From contig JABXHN010000013.1 of assembly GCA_013373635.1 (NCBI GenBank), positions 62,001 through 126,000 of the forward strand: a stretch of DNA of 64,000 nucleotides, given 5' to 3'. This document shows positions 27,068 to 36,556 of the stretch, piece by piece. This DNA comes from Flavobacteriaceae bacterium (GTDB lineage Bacteria; Bacteroidota; Bacteroidia; Flavobacteriales; Flavobacteriaceae). The notes under the pieces were generated by a model, which had not been told where the DNA came from, ran no database searches, and was given only the letters and a program-made list of their open reading frames with translations. A program made the position numbers and the translations under genes. Positions within the stretch are counted from its first letter, which is position 1. Every line of letters begins with the position of its first letter.

Positions 27068-28123
27068 TTAGGCTTTATTGTAAAAACGTTGCACATCTAT
27101 TTCAAGATCTAAAGCAGAGCCTTCTTCGATGTATTCATACAATTGCTTACTGAGAGTTGGAGCTACTAAGACCCCCCTTGTTCCCATTCCATTTAATACA
27201 TAGGCATTTTGAATCTCCAAATGTCTTCCCACAAGTGGTCTGCGATCAATGACTGTAGGTCGTATACCTGCAATATGATCGATGACTTTGTATGGACCAT
27301 CTATGAGTTTATCAAGTTTAGACAAGAGTTCCTTTTTTGCTTTTTCACTAGGCTTGTTGGTCTTGTCATTCCAATTATAAGTGGCTCCTACATAATAGCG
27401 ATCATCTCCAAGAGGAAGTAAAAACACCCCTGCTTTTAATATGGCCTCTAATTTTAAATCAGCTGCTTCGATCAAAACCAATTCACCTTTGGTTCCTTGA
27501 AGCGGAAGTTCTTTAAATAAGGGATTGGATTTGAGACCATAGCCTGTTGCAAAAACGATTTGCTTTGCCTTATAACCCTTATAGCTAACAACATTATCTT
27601 GAAACTGAAGTTGATCAAAATCAAATTGTTCAAAAACAAATGAATTCATAGCTTCCAATCGCTTGCGATAAGCGGTGATTAAATTTCTAACTTTTAAGCG
27701 ACCCACGCCTTCCAATTGGCCGAATCCATAGGATGCTTTGACATGAGGGTTTTCATTTTGCAATATTTTTGAAGACATGAATTGATCCATCTGAGGCTTG
27801 TCCATCGCTTCAAACCAAAGATTTTGCTCCTCAATCGAAGCAAATTTTCTATAAACTTTTAAGGGAACCAAAAAAGACTCATTTAACTTCGCCTCCAATG
27901 ATCTATAAAAGGGTAAGGCAAATTCCTGTTGAGAAACCGCATTCCAAGCCAATGTAAAACGCTTTAAGATGACTGGATTGTACATTCCACCAGCAACCCA
28001 AGAGGATTGTTGAGAATCGTCATCAAAAACGATAAAAGATTTTGAATTTCGCTCTAAGTGTTCGCAAAAACAAAGCCCTGCAATTCCAAAGCCAACGACA
28101 ATATAATCTCTTAGTAGTTCCAC
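27068..28123 (-). CDS. FAD-dependent amino-acid-oxidase-like oxidoreductase
   Basis: A 351-residue DAO-family protein. The start is best placed at GTG 28123 (MELLRDYIVVGFGIAG); an upstream GTG at 28150 would overlap gldN by 40 bases and adds residues not expected before the FAD-binding strand. The dinucleotide motif is VVGFGIAGLCFCEHLE, and the C-terminal FAD contact is HIAGIRPTVIDRRPLVG followed by YVLNGMGTRGVLVAP. It resembles the glycine/D-amino acid oxidases, but the substrate is not evident. It overlaps the end of gldN by 13 bases, so it is probably translated from the gld transcript. Confidence 0.82.
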   Translation of the reverse strand: MELLRDYIVVGFGIAGLCFCEHLERNSKSFIVFDDDSQQSSWVAGGMYNPVILKRFTLAWNAVSQQEFALPFYRSLEAKLNESFLVPLKVYRKFASIEEQNLWFEAMDKPQMDQFMSSKILQNENPHVKASYGFGQLEGVGRLKVRNLITAYRKRLEAMNSFVFEQFDFDQLQFQDNVVSYKGYKAKQIVFATGYGLKSNPLFKELPLQGTKGELVLIEAADLKLEAILKAGVFLLPLGDDRYYVGATYNWNDKTNKPSEKAKKELLSKLDKLIDGPYKVIDHIAGIRPTVIDRRPLVGRHLEIQNAYVLNGMGTRGVLVAPTLSKQLYEYIEEGSALDLEIDVQRFYNKA

Positions 28124-29004
28124 ATATCGGCTTCTTTGTTGCGAATCCACTCTCTTATTCTATTGGATTCCAAGAGCTGATAAAGCGAATTGTTCTTTAA
28201 GTAGTCCTTGATTTGTCTGTTGTCGTAAATATTGTCCTCAGAAATAATTAAGGAATTAAAGTAGCGAGCTTCAAAGATGTCTCCAAATGAGTTGGGATTG
28301 AAGTCGTTATTAGGGTTATAGACCTTAGCCTCATGCAAGATATCTCTTACTTCAGGGTACCACACCCAAAACAAAGGAATCAAGTTTTGATAAGGATCCT
28401 CCCCTGAATCGATAAAGTTGACATCAGGTGCCATAGGCGCAAAGGCTAGCAGTCTGTATTTTAACTCACCCAATCGCTTGTCAAAATACCAGGTACCTCT
28501 TAGGATGTATTGTTTGATATCAGCTGCAGTAATACTTCTTCTAGTAATATACTGCTCAGATACTGGCTCATTAGCATTGTATTGTTCCAAACCTAAATCA
28601 GTTGTATCCACCTTAATAAGTGAAGCTTGAAGATCTTCTAAGGTTCTCTTTTCACGAATATAGGCATCGGTATAAACTGACTTAATTTCACCTGCTTTGA
28701 TTTTATTGATCAAAACATCGTAAAGGGATCTTCTGTAGGATTCAACTCTCAAAGTATCGATTGGATAATACAGAGGAAAATTCAGTTTTTCATTCAAATC
28801 CACAACTTCCATAACGGTCTTTGACCAAAAAACATCCTTTTTATTGACACCTGGAATATAGAGTGGGTTGCTTTTTAATTGATCAATTGATTTAAAATAT
28901 GGTGAAGCAGGATCTACAACTTCAGAGGTTTCTTGAGCTCTCATAAGAGAACTACTCAAAATATTTAGACCAAGTAGTATTATGTAAAGTTGTTTTTTCA
29001 TCAT
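28111..29004 (-). CDS. gldN: Gliding motility / type IX secretion protein GldN
   Basis: A 297-residue periplasmic protein with a signal peptide (LYIILLGLNILSSSLMRAQ). KDVFWSKTVMEVVDLNEKLNFPLYYP, the repeated YRRSLYDVLINKIKAGEI region and PLFWVWYPEVRDILHEAKVYNPNND are typical of GldN (PorN). With GldK it forms the periplasmic ring of the type IX secretion system, which exports CTD-tagged proteins and powers gliding. Last of the four gld genes, two bases after gldM. Confidence 0.95.
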   Translation of the reverse strand: MMKKQLYIILLGLNILSSSLMRAQETSEVVDPASPYFKSIDQLKSNPLYIPGVNKKDVFWSKTVMEVVDLNEKLNFPLYYPIDTLRVESYRRSLYDVLINKIKAGEIKSVYTDAYIREKRTLEDLQASLIKVDTTDLGLEQYNANEPVSEQYITRRSITAADIKQYILRGTWYFDKRLGELKYRLLAFAPMAPDVNFIDSGEDPYQNLIPLFWVWYPEVRDILHEAKVYNPNNDFNPNSFGDIFEARYFNSLIISEDNIYDNRQIKDYLKNNSLYQLLESNRIREWIRNKEADMWNY

Positions 29005-29006
29005 GA

Positions 29007-30572
29007 TTAATTCGTAAGTTCGATAATTACAGCAGTCACATTTTTATATCGATAGCCTCTATTATCTGGGTTTTCAACATCAATATCAAAGATTTGAATT
29101 AAATCTCCTCTTCGTGCTCTTTGCAAGGCTGCCTTAGCTCTTGCGTCCAACTTATCGCCATTAACAGCTACTGTAGGCTGTCCTGGCACTTTAAATTTAA
29201 AGCCTTTCACTCTAAGAGTCAAGTCGAAATCAAAATCTTCTAACATGGCTCCTACTGATGCAATCTCTAAATTGTTTCTAGGCATCTTAACCGTTCCTGA
29301 TTCTCCGCGAATCGTTCCCTGTGGTTTAGGGATGTCTTTAATTCTAAATACAGAGGTAGTATTAATCGTATTACCATCAGGTAATTTTCCAGAAGCAGTG
29401 ATGGATATCTCTCTGCCTTTTCCAGGATTGAGAATATAATTACTACCCGAAACTTTTTTAAGACCATCTGCCCTTGCCGTTACAAAGTTGTTTGCTACTC
29501 CAGGAATGGAAATCGTCATAGGGTTATCCAATCCACGATATACAACATTCATTTTATCGGCAGAAATTACAGCTGCATTCGGTTTTGTGATGGTTACAAA
29601 ACTAGCATTGACAGGCACCTGAGTCTCCTCTCCATCTTGCACAAAAACTAGCATCCCTTCTATTTTGTGATCTCCTGCATTACCAGCATTGACATTTAGT
29701 TTAACTCTTCCGTTTTCAATCGTAAAATCTCTACCGTCTACTAGTGTTTTACCATCCAAAGTTAGCTGAACCTTATTAGGTCTAGTAGAAGCATCTTTTC
29801 TTCCAAGAACAATATTACCCTGAAAATTTTCGCCCTGATAAAAAGCTGATTTCTCGAGTTCTAATAAAGTGGTGTAATTAGAATAAGACACCTCCTGAGT
29901 TAGTTGACCCTGCAACATGGCTTTTAGAATGTTCTGAGTAGAATTCATCACATCCGATTGGATTTGAGTAATATTGGTAAGTGAGGCGACCATTGGATAA
30001 CCCTCATAGTGAAAATTCAACCAATGAACATTTGAATTATCTCTGTTTTTAACCTCATTGTTTTCGTCTCCAGTTGAAAAACGATTCGATATTACTTCTT
30101 TAATTCCAACGTATTCATTAGGAGTTATTTTTAATAGTGCTTCTCGAAAAGAAATGATGCGATTTAAGAATTCTTCACCTTCCGGAGTACGTTTGTCCGC
30201 TCTAAAAAAGTACTGATCCAAATAATCAGATCGATCCATGATTTGATAATCAGTAGAATCTTTCACTCTCTTGAGCATATCTGTTTTAATATCAGCTAAA
30301 TACTTAAAATATTCATCAGCGATAGAGGTGATTTCAACTCCCTTTTGATAGAGCTCTGCATATTTATCAGGGTTTTCAGAGGCTTTTACCTCTAAACCTT
30401 TTAAAAATGCTTGATTATTTTTAGTAATCTCCTCATTGGAATACTCCAATTTTTCATTTAGAATCCCAAATGCAGTCAAGACCTCCTTACTCATATTTAA
30501 AGCGAGCATCGCTATAAATACGAGATACATTAAGTTAATCATTCGCTGTCTTGGAGAGTTGGCTGAAGCCAT
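29007..30572 (-). CDS. gldM: Gliding motility / type IX secretion motor protein GldM
   Basis: A 521-residue protein. One N-terminal TM helix (MINLMYLVFIAMLALNMSKEVL) anchors a long periplasmic part. A helical D1 domain is followed by beta-sandwich domains (PNKVQLTLDGKTLVDGRDFTIENGRVKLNV; MNVVYRGLDNPMTISIPG; the terminal domain ending TAVIIELTN). It partners GldL as the proton-driven rotary motor and reaches the GldKN ring. Length matches F. johnsoniae GldM. Confidence 0.96.
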   Translation of the reverse strand: MASANSPRQRMINLMYLVFIAMLALNMSKEVLTAFGILNEKLEYSNEEITKNNQAFLKGLEVKASENPDKYAELYQKGVEITSIADEYFKYLADIKTDMLKRVKDSTDYQIMDRSDYLDQYFFRADKRTPEGEEFLNRIISFREALLKITPNEYVGIKEVISNRFSTGDENNEVKNRDNSNVHWLNFHYEGYPMVASLTNITQIQSDVMNSTQNILKAMLQGQLTQEVSYSNYTTLLELEKSAFYQGENFQGNIVLGRKDASTRPNKVQLTLDGKTLVDGRDFTIENGRVKLNVNAGNAGDHKIEGMLVFVQDGEETQVPVNASFVTITKPNAAVISADKMNVVYRGLDNPMTISIPGVANNFVTARADGLKKVSGSNYILNPGKGREISITASGKLPDGNTINTTSVFRIKDIPKPQGTIRGESGTVKMPRNNLEIASVGAMLEDFDFDLTLRVKGFKFKVPGQPTVAVNGDKLDARAKAALQRARRGDLIQIFDIDVENPDNRGYRYKNVTAVIIELTN

Positions 30573-30594
30573 ATAGAGTCCTTCTTAAGGGTTT

Positions 30595-31242
30595 TTAATT
30601 CGATTTTCTATTCATTGCAGAAAGCATTCCTTCATAAACCTCATTCAGTGTAGTAAGGTTTTTAGAAAGTTGTTCCATTTGCTTTTGGAGCGCTTCAGCG
30701 TTTTGAGCTACAGTGGATTGAACATTAGCCTGTAATTGAGCTGAATCCAATTGATTTTGATAGAGTTGATTTAGAGATTCCATCTGTGAAGCAGCCTTAT
30801 TGAGCTCTTCAGAATACTTTTGAGTTGCACGAATCGAATCTGCAGTTGGCGCAATACCTTCTGCTGCTGCTTCAAAACTCTTGATACTTTTAGCGAGATT
30901 GTCCATTAAATCAGAATCAATCTTTGCTTCTTCTAAAAGGGCATCTAATTTCTTAGAGAGCATACCATTCGCATTTGTTCCAGATTCTCCTTTTCCTGTT
31001 AATTCCGGAAAAACTTTAGACCAATCCCAAGTCTGTAAATCTTCTTGAACAGGTTCAAAAGCAGCTAAAGCAAAAATAAATGCCTCCGTTAATAATCCAA
31101 TTGCCAATAGGTTACTTCCATTAAAAGGTCCAAACTCCCAGTGCGTCAGTTTGAAGAGCGCTCCGACGATAACAATTGATGCCCCCAACCCATAAGCCAA
31201 ATTATAGGCCTGCTTTTTCTTTATGCTTTGTTTTGATGCCAT
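30595..31242 (-). CDS. gldL: Gliding motility / type IX secretion motor protein GldL
   Basis: A 215-residue inner-membrane protein with two TM helices at the N-terminus (AYGLGASIVIVGALFK and LLAIGLLTEAFIFALAAF). Membrane-embedded charges K31, E53 and E63 appear equivalent, by a shift of four, to the residues reported as important for proton flow in Flavobacterium GldL. The cytoplasmic remainder is helical coiled coil (SKKLDALLEEAKIDSDLMDNLAKSIKSFE). Lies between gldK and gldM. Confidence 0.95.
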   Translation of the reverse strand: MASKQSIKKKQAYNLAYGLGASIVIVGALFKLTHWEFGPFNGSNLLAIGLLTEAFIFALAAFEPVQEDLQTWDWSKVFPELTGKGESGTNANGMLSKKLDALLEEAKIDSDLMDNLAKSIKSFEAAAEGIAPTADSIRATQKYSEELNKAASQMESLNQLYQNQLDSAQLQANVQSTVAQNAEALQKQMEQLSKNLTTLNEVYEGMLSAMNRKSN

Positions 31243-31257
31243 ATTTGTTGAAATATT

Positions 31258-32622
31258 TTAATTTTTCTTAACCGTTGTTGGATCCCCCATATAATCCTGA
31301 ACTGTTCTAAATCCTATGTAGGAATGAACAGAATCCTTGTGTTCATAGTCTCTTGTATTAACCTGCAAAAAGTATGCGATATCTTTCCAAGATCCACCTC
31401 TAATCACTTTGTATTCACTGTTGTCAGATCCAACGGTAGGATTCAGTGTCGAAGCGTAGTCATAAGCGTTATAAGCATAGCTGGAATTGGTCCACTCAGA
31501 AACATTTCCAGACATATTGTACAAATTGTAATCGTTTGGAGCAAAAGATCGTGCCTCAACAGTAAAGAGCGCTGAATCTGCAGCATAATCACCCCTAGCT
31601 GGCTTAAAGTTTGCCATAAAACATCCATTATCTGCAATCATATAGGGACCTCCCCAAGGAAACATTGCACCATCAATACCACCACGAGCAGCGTATTCCC
31701 ACTCTGCTTCAGTAGGAAGTCTATAAGTACTCACCGTTTGTTCTCCCTTAACTTTCAATTGGTCATTCTTAATCTTGGTTCTCCAATTGCAAAAAGCTCT
31801 AGCCTGATCCCAGCTCACTCCAACAACTGGATATTCGCTATAGGCATCATGCCAAAAGTAATCATTGTGCATTGGCTCTATATAAGAGTAGGAGAAATCC
31901 TTGATCCAAACTGTAGTATCAGGATATACTTTAACAACTTCTCTTTTAATAAATTCGTTTCGATCAGAACCTGGAGATTTAGAAGCTGCTTCAACATCAA
32001 AACTGCTGAATTTATACTTGAGCTCATTGATTTTCATGGCTCTTCTTCCATTAAAACTCTCAGAAGCATCGATAAATACTTCATCCATTACTTCAGCGTA
32101 ATACTCATCCGGAAAATCGTCCGTATCCCAAATTAAGTCAATATCGTTATTGAGAGAATAGAGTGAGTAAGGATTGTCATCATCAGGAAGTGCGTTGAAA
32201 AAACGAAACTTTTGATAAGGAGTCATCCCCACCGTATCGATATCTTTAAAAGAATAATCTCCAATTCCTCCATCCTCAGTAGTCAAACCGAGTTCATCAG
32301 CTAATATCGCCAACTTAGTTCTTACGATGGAATCGCGAACCCAGTGAACAAATTGTCTGTATTCTGCATTGGTAATCTCAGTATCATCCATATAAAACGA
32401 TTGAACGGTAACCGTTTTCACCGCCTCCATACCAACATTTCCAATATCCTTGTTGGTTTTACCCATTACAAAAGATCCAGATGGAATCAATTCCATTCCA
32501 TAAGGTTTTTTTGCAATCCATTTTTGTCCTCTCACTCCAACCAACTCTCCTTTATTTCCAATCTTAGAACAGGAAGTGAAAAGTAAAATTGTCACTAGTA
32601 TTAAATACGAGTAGTACTTCAT
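31258..32622 (-). CDS. gldK: Gliding motility / type IX secretion lipoprotein GldK
   Basis: A 454-residue lipoprotein (signal MKYYSYLILVTILLFTSCSKIG; lipid on Cys18). It has the formylglycine-generating-enzyme-like fold of the GldK/PorK group: PSGSFVMGKTNKD, SFYMDDTEITNAEYRQFVHWVRDS, YPVVGVSWDQARAFCNWRT, YRLPTEAEWEYAARGG, NMSGNVSEWT and YKVIRGGSW. The protein is structural and not an active sulfatase-modifying enzyme. First gene of the gldKLMN operon. Confidence 0.95.
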   Translation of the reverse strand: MKYYSYLILVTILLFTSCSKIGNKGELVGVRGQKWIAKKPYGMELIPSGSFVMGKTNKDIGNVGMEAVKTVTVQSFYMDDTEITNAEYRQFVHWVRDSIVRTKLAILADELGLTTEDGGIGDYSFKDIDTVGMTPYQKFRFFNALPDDDNPYSLYSLNNDIDLIWDTDDFPDEYYAEVMDEVFIDASESFNGRRAMKINELKYKFSSFDVEAASKSPGSDRNEFIKREVVKVYPDTTVWIKDFSYSYIEPMHNDYFWHDAYSEYPVVGVSWDQARAFCNWRTKIKNDQLKVKGEQTVSTYRLPTEAEWEYAARGGIDGAMFPWGGPYMIADNGCFMANFKPARGDYAADSALFTVEARSFAPNDYNLYNMSGNVSEWTNSSYAYNAYDYASTLNPTVGSDNSEYKVIRGGSWKDIAYFLQVNTRDYEHKDSVHSYIGFRTVQDYMGDPTTVKKN

Positions 32623-32710
32623 ATTATCTCTATCAATTATTTTTGATTGTATCGTAAATATATAGTTTAAAAAACAATTTACGAAAATATTAATTATTCA
32701 ATAAGAAAGT

Positions 32711-33868
32711 TTAATAAAACCCTTTTTTTTGAGCCTTTATCCAACGGTCTGGAATAATGTCTTTACAGGCTTCTTTATAATCATTTTCACTGCAGGGTAA
32801 TAACGCAGCAGAATTGAAATTATTGTCCGTTGAACTCAATTGTTCTAATAAGACCCACCAACGCCCTGTTTTTTTGCTCTTAAAGAATATTAAATCCAAG
32901 GATTCAAGAGTTACCGTATATTTTAAAAAGTAATCGGATTGACGAATCGGATCCTCTACGATTCTTATGGAAAAGCCCTCTAAAAAATACCAAACCATTT
33001 GAGAAATCAACTTATTAGACATGGGATGGTTATCGCTTTCAAAAACTCCAAATAGGGATAATTTTGGACTAAGTCCTGCATAACGTGTCAGCGCACAGAT
33101 TTCTCTTCCACTAAATCCATTGGGAGTGTAATTACTTCCACTACCCATATCAGAAGCTTGTATGGCTCTGGCATCGATACTCAAGAAATGAGCATCGCGA
33201 AGAAGTGGCTCACAGGCAGCCAAATCATTGACTACCTCTCCTAAACGATAGGATTCAAAATACATCTTATCCATTAAGTCACGTTCTTCCTGAGTATTGA
33301 AAAACGATTGATAACCGAGATTGGTAAAGGATTTTAAATTAGAAGGAGATTCTGATATAATCTTACTCATATACGAATGCGATGAAATTAGCTGATCTGC
33401 AATTCCAAAGTCAAAACGGTGGTCTATGGAAACCATATGAATCATTTCACCAAATTGGTCAAATGAACGATAAAGCGGATAACTCAAGTCTTGAGTCGCT
33501 CCAATAACAATGGGAACAATTCCCAACTGCACTAGTTCACTTACAACTTCTTTGACAACCACATAAGTATCCTCTACCGAGTTTCCCATTGGAACATTAC
33601 CTAAATCAGCGATTTGAAGCTTCCAATTTCCTCTGTTGAGTTTGTATAATTCTCTTCTAAAGTCGTCTAGATCAATCGGTGTGATTTTTTGCTCAAAAGC
33701 ATTTCTGTTCTCAGAAACACCTAACAATGCTAATTGAATACCCTCCAGCTCTGGCAATCCCTCTTGCCCAGAGTGAATCGCAATTGAATTTCCCAAACTC
33801 TGAGGCAATAAGAGTGCATTGTGTGCAAGAACCTTTTCAGAAACGGGGAGTAAGTATTCAAAAGCCAT
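32711..33868 (-). CDS. Arginase/formimidoylglutamase-fold protein with altered metal site
   Basis: A 385-residue protein of the ureohydrolase fold, of the group labelled formimidoylglutamase in Flavobacteria. Compared with true members, the metal ligands are changed: GGEH becomes GATQ (Q126), DAHAD becomes DHRFD (D149, R151, D153), and DLD becomes DAR (D232, R234). Three of six ligands are therefore missing, so hydrolase activity is doubtful. N- and C-terminal extensions exceed the ~300-residue norm. It lies between topA and gldK on one strand, three bases after topA. No hut genes are nearby. Confidence 0.8.
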   Translation of the reverse strand: MAFEYLLPVSEKVLAHNALLLPQSLGNSIAIHSGQEGLPELEGIQLALLGVSENRNAFEQKITPIDLDDFRRELYKLNRGNWKLQIADLGNVPMGNSVEDTYVVVKEVVSELVQLGIVPIVIGATQDLSYPLYRSFDQFGEMIHMVSIDHRFDFGIADQLISSHSYMSKIISESPSNLKSFTNLGYQSFFNTQEERDLMDKMYFESYRLGEVVNDLAACEPLLRDAHFLSIDARAIQASDMGSGSNYTPNGFSGREICALTRYAGLSPKLSLFGVFESDNHPMSNKLISQMVWYFLEGFSIRIVEDPIRQSDYFLKYTVTLESLDLIFFKSKKTGRWWVLLEQLSSTDNNFNSAALLPCSENDYKEACKDIIPDRWIKAQKKGFY

Positions 33869-33871
33869 TTA

Positions 33872-36370
33872 CTACTTTTTTGATTTTTTTGCTGCTGGTT
33901 TTTTTGCTGCTTTTTTCTTCTTGGGAGCATTCTTCTCCAATAACCCTTGAGCTTCTTCAAGCGTCATATCAGTGACATCAACCGTTTTAGCGAGTTCAAC
34001 CTTTAATTTACCCTTGATGATGTGATGTCTTCCCCAACGAGCTTTTTCAACTCGAATACCTTCTTCTTCCCAATTGTGGATCAACTTATCTCGCTCTTTC
34101 TGCAATTTATCTTCGATCAACTCTTCGATATCAGAGTTTGATAAACTGTCAAAATTGTATTTCTTATTGACATTGATAAACATGCCATTCCATTTGATAA
34201 AAGGACCAAAACGACCTACCCCTTTACTGACATCATTTCCTTGATAAGTGTAGATGGGAGCATCAGCAGCTTCTTTTTCTTTAACAAGTTCTATCGCACG
34301 ATCCAAGGTAATATCCATCGCACTTTCAGTGGCTGGAATAGAGACAAATTTCTTTCCAAACTTGACATAAGGTCCAAAACGACCCACATTGGCCTGAAGT
34401 TCTTCGCCCTTGTATTCCCCTATGGTTCTAGGTAATTTAAAGAGGTTCAATGCTTCTTGAAAACTTATAGTGTCCAGTGATTGATCTGGCAATAAACTTG
34501 CAAACACAGGCTTTTCTTCATCATCGGCTCTTCCTATTTGTGCCATGGCACCAAATCGACCAAGACGAACTAGTAACGGTCTACCCGATTTGGGATCCAC
34601 TCCAAGAACGCGTTCTCCAGACGCTCTATCAGCAGTGTCGAGAACCTCTTCTACATTAGGGTGGAAATCCAGATAAAAATCTTTCATCACTGATTTCCAA
34701 TCTTTATCACCTATTGCTATTTCATCAAAGTCTTCTTCTACTTTGGCGGTAAAGTTGTAATCTAATATATGTTCAAAGTTCTCAACTAAGAAGTCATTTA
34801 CAATCATTCCGATATCAGTTGGGACTAACTTACCCTTATCGGAACCAACTTTTTCTGTGAGTTTTTTCTCAGTGAGTTCTGAAGACTTTAAACTCAACTG
34901 AACATAGGAACGATCTTCTCCATCGATAGCCCCCTTAGCTACATAGCCTCTGTTTTGAACTGTTGATATCGTCGGCGCATAGGTAGAAGGTCTACCAATA
35001 CCCAAAGCTTCTAATTTTTTAACAAGTGATGCTTCTGTATAGCGATACGGAGGTCTTGTAAAACGTTCTGTAGCCGTCATCAGTTTTAAAGAAAGCTCAT
35101 CACCTTGCTGCATTGTTGGCAACATTCCAGATTGCTCTTCTAAATCATCATCGTCCTGTCCTTCTAAATACACCTTTAAAAAACCGTCAAAAGCAATCAT
35201 TTCTCCTGTTGCTGAGAATTGCTCCTTATGAGTGGAGGCATCTATTTTTACTAAGGTACGCTCTAGTTTTGCATCACTCATTTGCGAAGCAAGTGTTCTT
35301 TTATAAATCAAATCGTATAAACGGGCTTGGTCACGCTCAAGTGAAATTTCACTTCGCATTAAATCTGTAGGACGAATTGCCTCATGAGCCTCCTGAGCTC
35401 CCTTCGTTTTAGAACTGTAATTTCGAATTTGAACGTATTCTTTACCGTATTGAGCAGTAATTGCTTCTTGTGCTGCAGTTAACGCTTCAGACGATAAATT
35501 GACAGAATCAGTTCTCATATAGGTAATAAGTCCTTGCTCGTATAAACGTTGAGCCACTTGCATGGTTCTCGATACTGAGAAGTAAAGTTTTCTTGACGCT
35601 TCCTGTTGAAGGGTAGAGGTTGTAAAAGGTGCTGATGGAGATTTCTTTACCGGTTTCTTATCCAGACTCTCAACAGAGTAGCGAGCTTCTTTATTGAGAT
35701 TTAAAAAAGTGATCGCCTCTTCTTTGGTCGCAAACGACTTTGGAAGCTTCGCTTCAAAAAGCTGTCCATCTTGAGTTTTAAATTGAACTACTACCTTATA
35801 AGAGGCCTCAGCTTGAAAAGACTTAATTTCTCTTTCGCGTTCCACAATGAGTCGAACAGCAACCGATTGAACTCTACCTGCGGAAAGACCTGGTTTAATT
35901 TTCTTCCACAAAACTGGTGATAGTTCATATCCTACCAATCGATCTAAAACTCTTCGAGCTTGTTGAGCGTTAACCAGGTTGTAATCGATTCCTCTAGGGT
36001 TTTCGATAGCCTTTTCAATAGCAGACTTAGTAATCGAGTTAAATACAATTCGCTTAGTCTTCTGGGGATCTAATTTTAAGGTTTCTGACAAATGCCAAGA
36101 AATAGCTTCTCCTTCGCGGTCCTCATCCGAAGCCAACCAAACCATTTCTGCTTTAGAGGCTAAGGCTTTTAAATCTTTGACCACTGATTTCTTATCAGAC
36201 GACACAATGTATTTAGCAGAAAAATCTCCTTCTACATCTACTGCTAATTCCTTTGATGGTAAATCAACAATATGCCCAAAACTAGAAGCTACCTTGTAGT
36301 TAGATCCTAAAAATTTTTCTATAGTCTTTGCCTTTGCAGGGGACTCAACAATCACTAAATTCTTCGCCAT
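33872..36370 (-). CDS. topA: DNA topoisomerase I
   Basis: An 832-residue type IA topoisomerase that relaxes negative supercoils. The Toprim domain is N-terminal (NLVIVESPAKAKTIEKFLG; ASDEDREGEAISWHL). The active-site tyrosine is in LITYMRTDSVNLS, about residue 284. The C-terminus has no four-cysteine zinc fingers. Instead it has repeated topoisomerase C-terminal modules (GRFGPYVKFGKKFVSIP; GRFGPFIKWNGMFINV) and a lysine/alanine-rich tail (KKKKAAKKPAAKKSKK) for DNA contact. A TACTTTTG box lies at 36390-36397 on the minus strand. Confidence 0.96.
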   Translation of the reverse strand: MAKNLVIVESPAKAKTIEKFLGSNYKVASSFGHIVDLPSKELAVDVEGDFSAKYIVSSDKKSVVKDLKALASKAEMVWLASDEDREGEAISWHLSETLKLDPQKTKRIVFNSITKSAIEKAIENPRGIDYNLVNAQQARRVLDRLVGYELSPVLWKKIKPGLSAGRVQSVAVRLIVEREREIKSFQAEASYKVVVQFKTQDGQLFEAKLPKSFATKEEAITFLNLNKEARYSVESLDKKPVKKSPSAPFTTSTLQQEASRKLYFSVSRTMQVAQRLYEQGLITYMRTDSVNLSSEALTAAQEAITAQYGKEYVQIRNYSSKTKGAQEAHEAIRPTDLMRSEISLERDQARLYDLIYKRTLASQMSDAKLERTLVKIDASTHKEQFSATGEMIAFDGFLKVYLEGQDDDDLEEQSGMLPTMQQGDELSLKLMTATERFTRPPYRYTEASLVKKLEALGIGRPSTYAPTISTVQNRGYVAKGAIDGEDRSYVQLSLKSSELTEKKLTEKVGSDKGKLVPTDIGMIVNDFLVENFEHILDYNFTAKVEEDFDEIAIGDKDWKSVMKDFYLDFHPNVEEVLDTADRASGERVLGVDPKSGRPLLVRLGRFGAMAQIGRADDEEKPVFASLLPDQSLDTISFQEALNLFKLPRTIGEYKGEELQANVGRFGPYVKFGKKFVSIPATESAMDITLDRAIELVKEKEAADAPIYTYQGNDVSKGVGRFGPFIKWNGMFINVNKKYNFDSLSNSDIEELIEDKLQKERDKLIHNWEEEGIRVEKARWGRHHIIKGKLKVELAKTVDVTDMTLEEAQGLLEKNAPKKKKAAKKPAAKKSKK

Positions 36371-36516
36371 GAAATCATTTATTTTAGGACAAAAGTATGT
36401 GATTTTTTTATTTATCCCATCGCAATTTTTTTAATGCCCCTATAAACAGCTCTATTTGAAAGGGATTTTACAAATAAAAAAATTATGACAATATGTCAGT
36501 TTTTATAGAATAGTAT

Positions 36517-36524
36517 TATCTTTG
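36517..36524 (+). promoter_or_regulatory. -7 box TATCTTTG before miaB
   Basis: TATCTTTG fits TAnnTTTG and lies 33 bases upstream of the miaB ATG. A -33 TTG at the expected distance is not seen. The intergenic space between the divergent topA and miaB is otherwise empty apart from a short TGACA-ATA-TGTCA repeat at 36487-36499. Confidence 0.4.
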
Positions 36525-36556
36525 CATAGTGTATAAAAAACTGCTATCAGAGCCCT

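Noticed and set aside
28124-28150. Longer GTG start of the FAD oxidoreductase
   Set aside because: It would overlap gldN by 40 bases and place nine extra polar residues before the FAD strand; the GTG at 28123 is closer to the family start.
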